NCBI GenBank assembly: GCA_963457665.1
Contig: OY735224.1
Coordinates: forward strand, 42,558,239-42,622,238
Reading direction: 5' to 3'
DNA from: Thysanoteuthis rhombus
Lineage: Eukaryota; Mollusca; Cephalopoda; Oegopsida; Thysanoteuthidae
DNA length: 64,000 nt
The position numbers and the translations under genes are program-made. The notes beneath the pieces are model-generated. The model was not told the DNA's origin. It saw only the letters and a program-made list of their open reading frames with translations, and made no database searches. Shown piece by piece: positions 61,447 through 64,000 of this stretch (positions are counted from its first letter, which is position 1; each line of letters begins with the position of its first letter).

Positions 61447-62285
61447 GTGGGGGTTGAGAAGGATTCTCTGATTACTCATGCAATGTTAAACACTGAATTA
61501 CAATGGTTCTTATCTGTCTGTCGTTTTTTCTGGTGTAATCTCCAATTACCATTTTTCAATCGACTCTTTTTCCAAAACTATGGATGTTCTTTCCTCAAGT
61601 TTTTCAACTTCTTCGTAAACAGTCTTTGACTTCGAAATGAGATAAACTGATTGTTCGATAGATTCCTAGAATGCGTGTGTAACATGAAAATAACTCCTGT
61701 TTGCCTTGAAATAAAGTTAAGGATTCTCTCCTTTCAAAAGTAAAACATATCACTATTGCTTTGAATAAATTGAATCTTTAAAATGGTTTTATTTCTTCGT
61801 TCTTTTGAGACAAAAGTTTGTAAAGAATAAAGTATTATTTTACACCATTTACGCTAAAACTTTGTTTGGAAATGAAGTTTTCTTTCTATTGTAAGAAAAG
61901 GATGACTGTCATTTGTGTATTTCATGGATAAGGGGAGTTATCTCCATTTTACGAACGCTTTCTATGAATCAACTGAGCGCAGTCCTAGCCGTCTAATTTA
62001 CATTTAAGTCACGACATTTGTTGACATACAATGCGGGGGATAGAAACAGTCCCCTATTTTCAATTGATGTGTCATATATTCTATCAGATATGTTAGATCT
62101 TTGAAATGTGCGTGGATTTTTACATTTTGACTTTGTAAACACGCAATCTGAAAGATAAAAATGGTTAAACCAGTTGGAATGTTGCAATTCTAAAGATAAA
62201 ATTAAAGAATTATTCCAAAGATCAGAAACGACGGATGTTGTAATATATTTCAATGGAACTAATGCCTGCTGGAAGACTTTCGAAA
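61447..62285. other. No gene seen
   Basis: Nothing recognised. Confidence 0.45.
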
Positions 62286-62289
62286 TATG

Positions 62290-62700
62290 TTATACAAAAA
62301 TTAGAAACTTTCAACGAAAACTGTCACCATACGTTCCTCCAGTCTCCAAGTTGGTCTATTTGGCTGAACTATATACATATGTATCATGTGTAAAAGACGC
62401 ACCAATGGAGCTAGAGGGACAAAAATGTACTCCTTATTAGGCCTACCAAAACTTCGATTTGTTTTTTTAGTTGGAACGTCATTTTTCAATTCATGTTTTT
62501 CGCTAAATTGATCAATTTGTCTGTGCCCGCTTGGTTTGTGAAAATTCGGAATTTTTTGGTGGCTACTGTCGAAAACAAAATGCAATAGAAATAACTCATT
62601 CATTAATTACCCCATTTTCAAATTTTGAATTGATCACCCTCTCATCCGAACACAGTATGCTGCCAGAAAACCTTGATCAAGTGACAGCTTCTATTGAGTG
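62290..62700 (-). repeat. Dispersed repeat family F1, minus-strand copy
   Basis: On the minus strand: GGCAGCATACTGTGTTCG, GGGTGATCAATTCAAAATTT, GGGTAATTAATGAATGAG, then TAGCTCCATTGGTG and a GACAGTTTTCGTTGAAAG end, in the same order as the copy at 55300. Confidence 0.6.
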
Positions 62701-63060
62701 ACTAACCAGACCTGTCTTAATTGAATTCATTTCGAAATTCGATTTGTGGAAAGAAAAAACCAAAAACGAACTTACAGAAACTGAGACTGCGTGTGTTTGA
62801 AATAGATTAAAACCAAGAAAACGGAGAAAAAAAAAACTATAAGACGACAAAACACTCAGAGTGTGCTTAGCTCTGCAGACACATTGTACTAACTAGACAT
62901 TCAATGAAAATCAGTCTAGGCATAGCTATAATGTTGGGGAGATAATTGTGAGTTTCAATTTTCCAAATTTTGAACAGTTATCTTAATCACAAGAATAGAG
63001 CATTCTGGTGGATGAGGGATTTCTGTGTAAATAAATATATCGCTTAAATTCTTACTGACT
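62701..63060. other. No gene seen
   Basis: Nothing recognised. Confidence 0.45.
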
Positions 63061-63061
63061 G

Positions 63062-63227
63062 TCCAGTTCCGTAGTCCAGAGGTAGGATATCGGCCTCCGG
63101 TTCTGAAGAGAAGGTTTCAATTCTGCCTCGCGGTACTGGATGGGATAATGTAAAGTCGATAGCCACACTGAAGAGATGTAATACATCGAAACAGCTGCCT
63201 GTGGATGACGCAATAATACACCCACAC

Positions 63228-63231
<4 letters not shown>
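63062..63231 (+). repeat. tRNA-derived SINE containing a hammerhead-like core
   Basis: A tRNA-like head (63062-63137) includes GTCCAGAGGTAGGATATCGG and a B-box-like GGTTTCAATTCTG. After a short linker, 63163-63204 can fold as a hammerhead (see the next entry), followed by a (CA)-rich stretch and (TA)n at 63232-63267. The body differs from the other SINEs in the window, so it is a separate family. Confidence 0.65.
63163..63204 (+). ncRNA. Hammerhead ribozyme-like motif in a SINE
   Basis: Order of elements: stem I CCACA (63163-63167) pairs TGTGG (63200-63204); core CTGAAGA (63168-63174) fits CUGANGA; stem II GATGT/ACATC (63175-63179, 63183-63187) with an AAT loop; core GAA (63188-63190) then A15.1; short stem III around an AGCT loop; C17 at 63199. 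One core deviation: position 16.1 is C (63198), not U, so the A15.1-U16.1 pair is lost. Stem III is very short, as reported for several metazoan retroelement hammerheads. This copy may be weak or inactive. Confidence 0.55.

Positions 63232-63267
<36 letters not shown>
63232..63267. repeat. (TA)n microsatellite
   Basis: About 18 TA units at the 3' end of the SINE. Confidence 0.95.
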
Positions 63268-63269
<2 letters not shown>

Positions 63270-64000
63270 ATTAGATAAAAATCCTGGATCCCACCAAGAA
63301 TTCAATCAATTCTTCTTTAACTAATGGCTTACCATTCTGCAGAATGTCATAATCATTCATCAAGAAATTTTGACGGATAAACAGGCAGAGACAAATGAAT
63401 ACAAATACCTCTTCCTCATCCGCTGGTTAGGGTGAATAATTTGAAAGGTTTTGGAAACAGAATTCTTGTTGCCCTTTCACTATCTTCTTCCGGTTATACA
63501 GTACCCAACGATAGTAATACAGGTATTGTTGCGTGAATACTCGGTTTCAGCCTGAATTTAATCCCAGGGTTCATATTGAAAATAATGACCGGAAACAACA
63601 ATAATGTCGCTCTACCGGTAAGCTAATGGTGACAGAAATGTCCTCTGGTTGGTAGAAGGTTGAGAAGGCAGAAACGGAAATAGAAAACATAAAAAATAAT
63701 GACAAAAAGGTCACACACCTACGTTGTCTGTTGGTTCCATAATGTTGTCTGTCTAAATACATTTTGCTTCGATTGCCTCTCGCGTGATTCAGATGACATC
63801 GTGTTTTTTTTTCTTTCTTCATATTTCCGGTGTTTCTTTATTCCACTGTCAGTGTGACGTGCGATGATTAGAAAACATTGATTGGGAAGAAGAATCCTGT
63901 CTGCTGTGCCTCGAAGACTTAGTTTCGTATAATCAGTCGATTATTCTTTTCACTTTCATAATAAATTAATTTCTTTGAATACGCGTCTCGTAGTGGCACG
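63268..64000. other. No gene seen
   Basis: An 83-codon minus frame at 63571-63822 lacks a domain. Nothing recognised up to the window edge. Confidence 0.45.

Noticed and set aside
63191..63201. Alternative stem III register ACAG/CTGT for the hammerhead-like motif
   Set aside because: It would restore A15.1-U16.1 but places G at position 17 and destroys stem I, so the register with C17 is preferred.

Overview
This is an AT-rich animal genomic window with no convincing host gene. Three things stand out: very dense microsatellites ((TA)n, (CA/TG)n, (GA)n, (TATC)n, (TAA)n, (GAT)n), many pieces of two LINE lineages, and tRNA-derived SINEs. The texture suggests a lophotrochozoan, most likely a coleoid cephalopod (octopus or squid). 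That is inference; no gene here proves it.

Layout. 0-9.6 kb: inverted and single SINE copies, long (TA)n arrays, a polypyrimidine block and a dispersed repeat (called F1 here). 9.6-11.6 kb: two 5'-truncated RTE-type LINE copies, one carrying a GC-richer insertion. 12-20 kb: minisatellite, F1 copies, large compound microsatellites, a direct repeat pair with a shared reading frame. 20-46 kb: nine more RTE-type fragments on both strands, most 3'-complete ones ending in (GAT)n, plus SINEs, microsatellites and direct repeats. 46.4-51.9 kb: the most organised locus. It is a cluster of six copies of a restriction-like-endonuclease (RLE) LINE of R2/R4/Dong type, each joined to a (TAA)n tract. One copy keeps a 640-codon open frame with RT, CCHC knuckle and PD-D nuclease. 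The cluster lies inside a near-identical ~405 bp inverted repeat. 52-64 kb: a GC-richer tandem duplication, more F1, a further RTE copy, a head-to-head SINE pair, a decayed 5S rRNA-like sequence, and a SINE holding a hammerhead-ribozyme-like core.

How the parts work together. The LINE proteins would copy their own RNA by target-primed reverse transcription. The RLE element seems to target TAA repeats and to rebuild them as its tail, which explains the stacking of copies. Its 3' UTR is made of tandem ~105 bp modules, each with two small hairpins (one capped by GCAA), and paired base changes between modules preserve the stems. SINEs have no protein and would borrow a LINE enzyme; several are arranged as inverted pairs able to form double-stranded RNA. 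The best leads are the hammerhead-like SINE (63163-63204), the structured 3' module of the RLE element, and the 5 kb palindromic locus.
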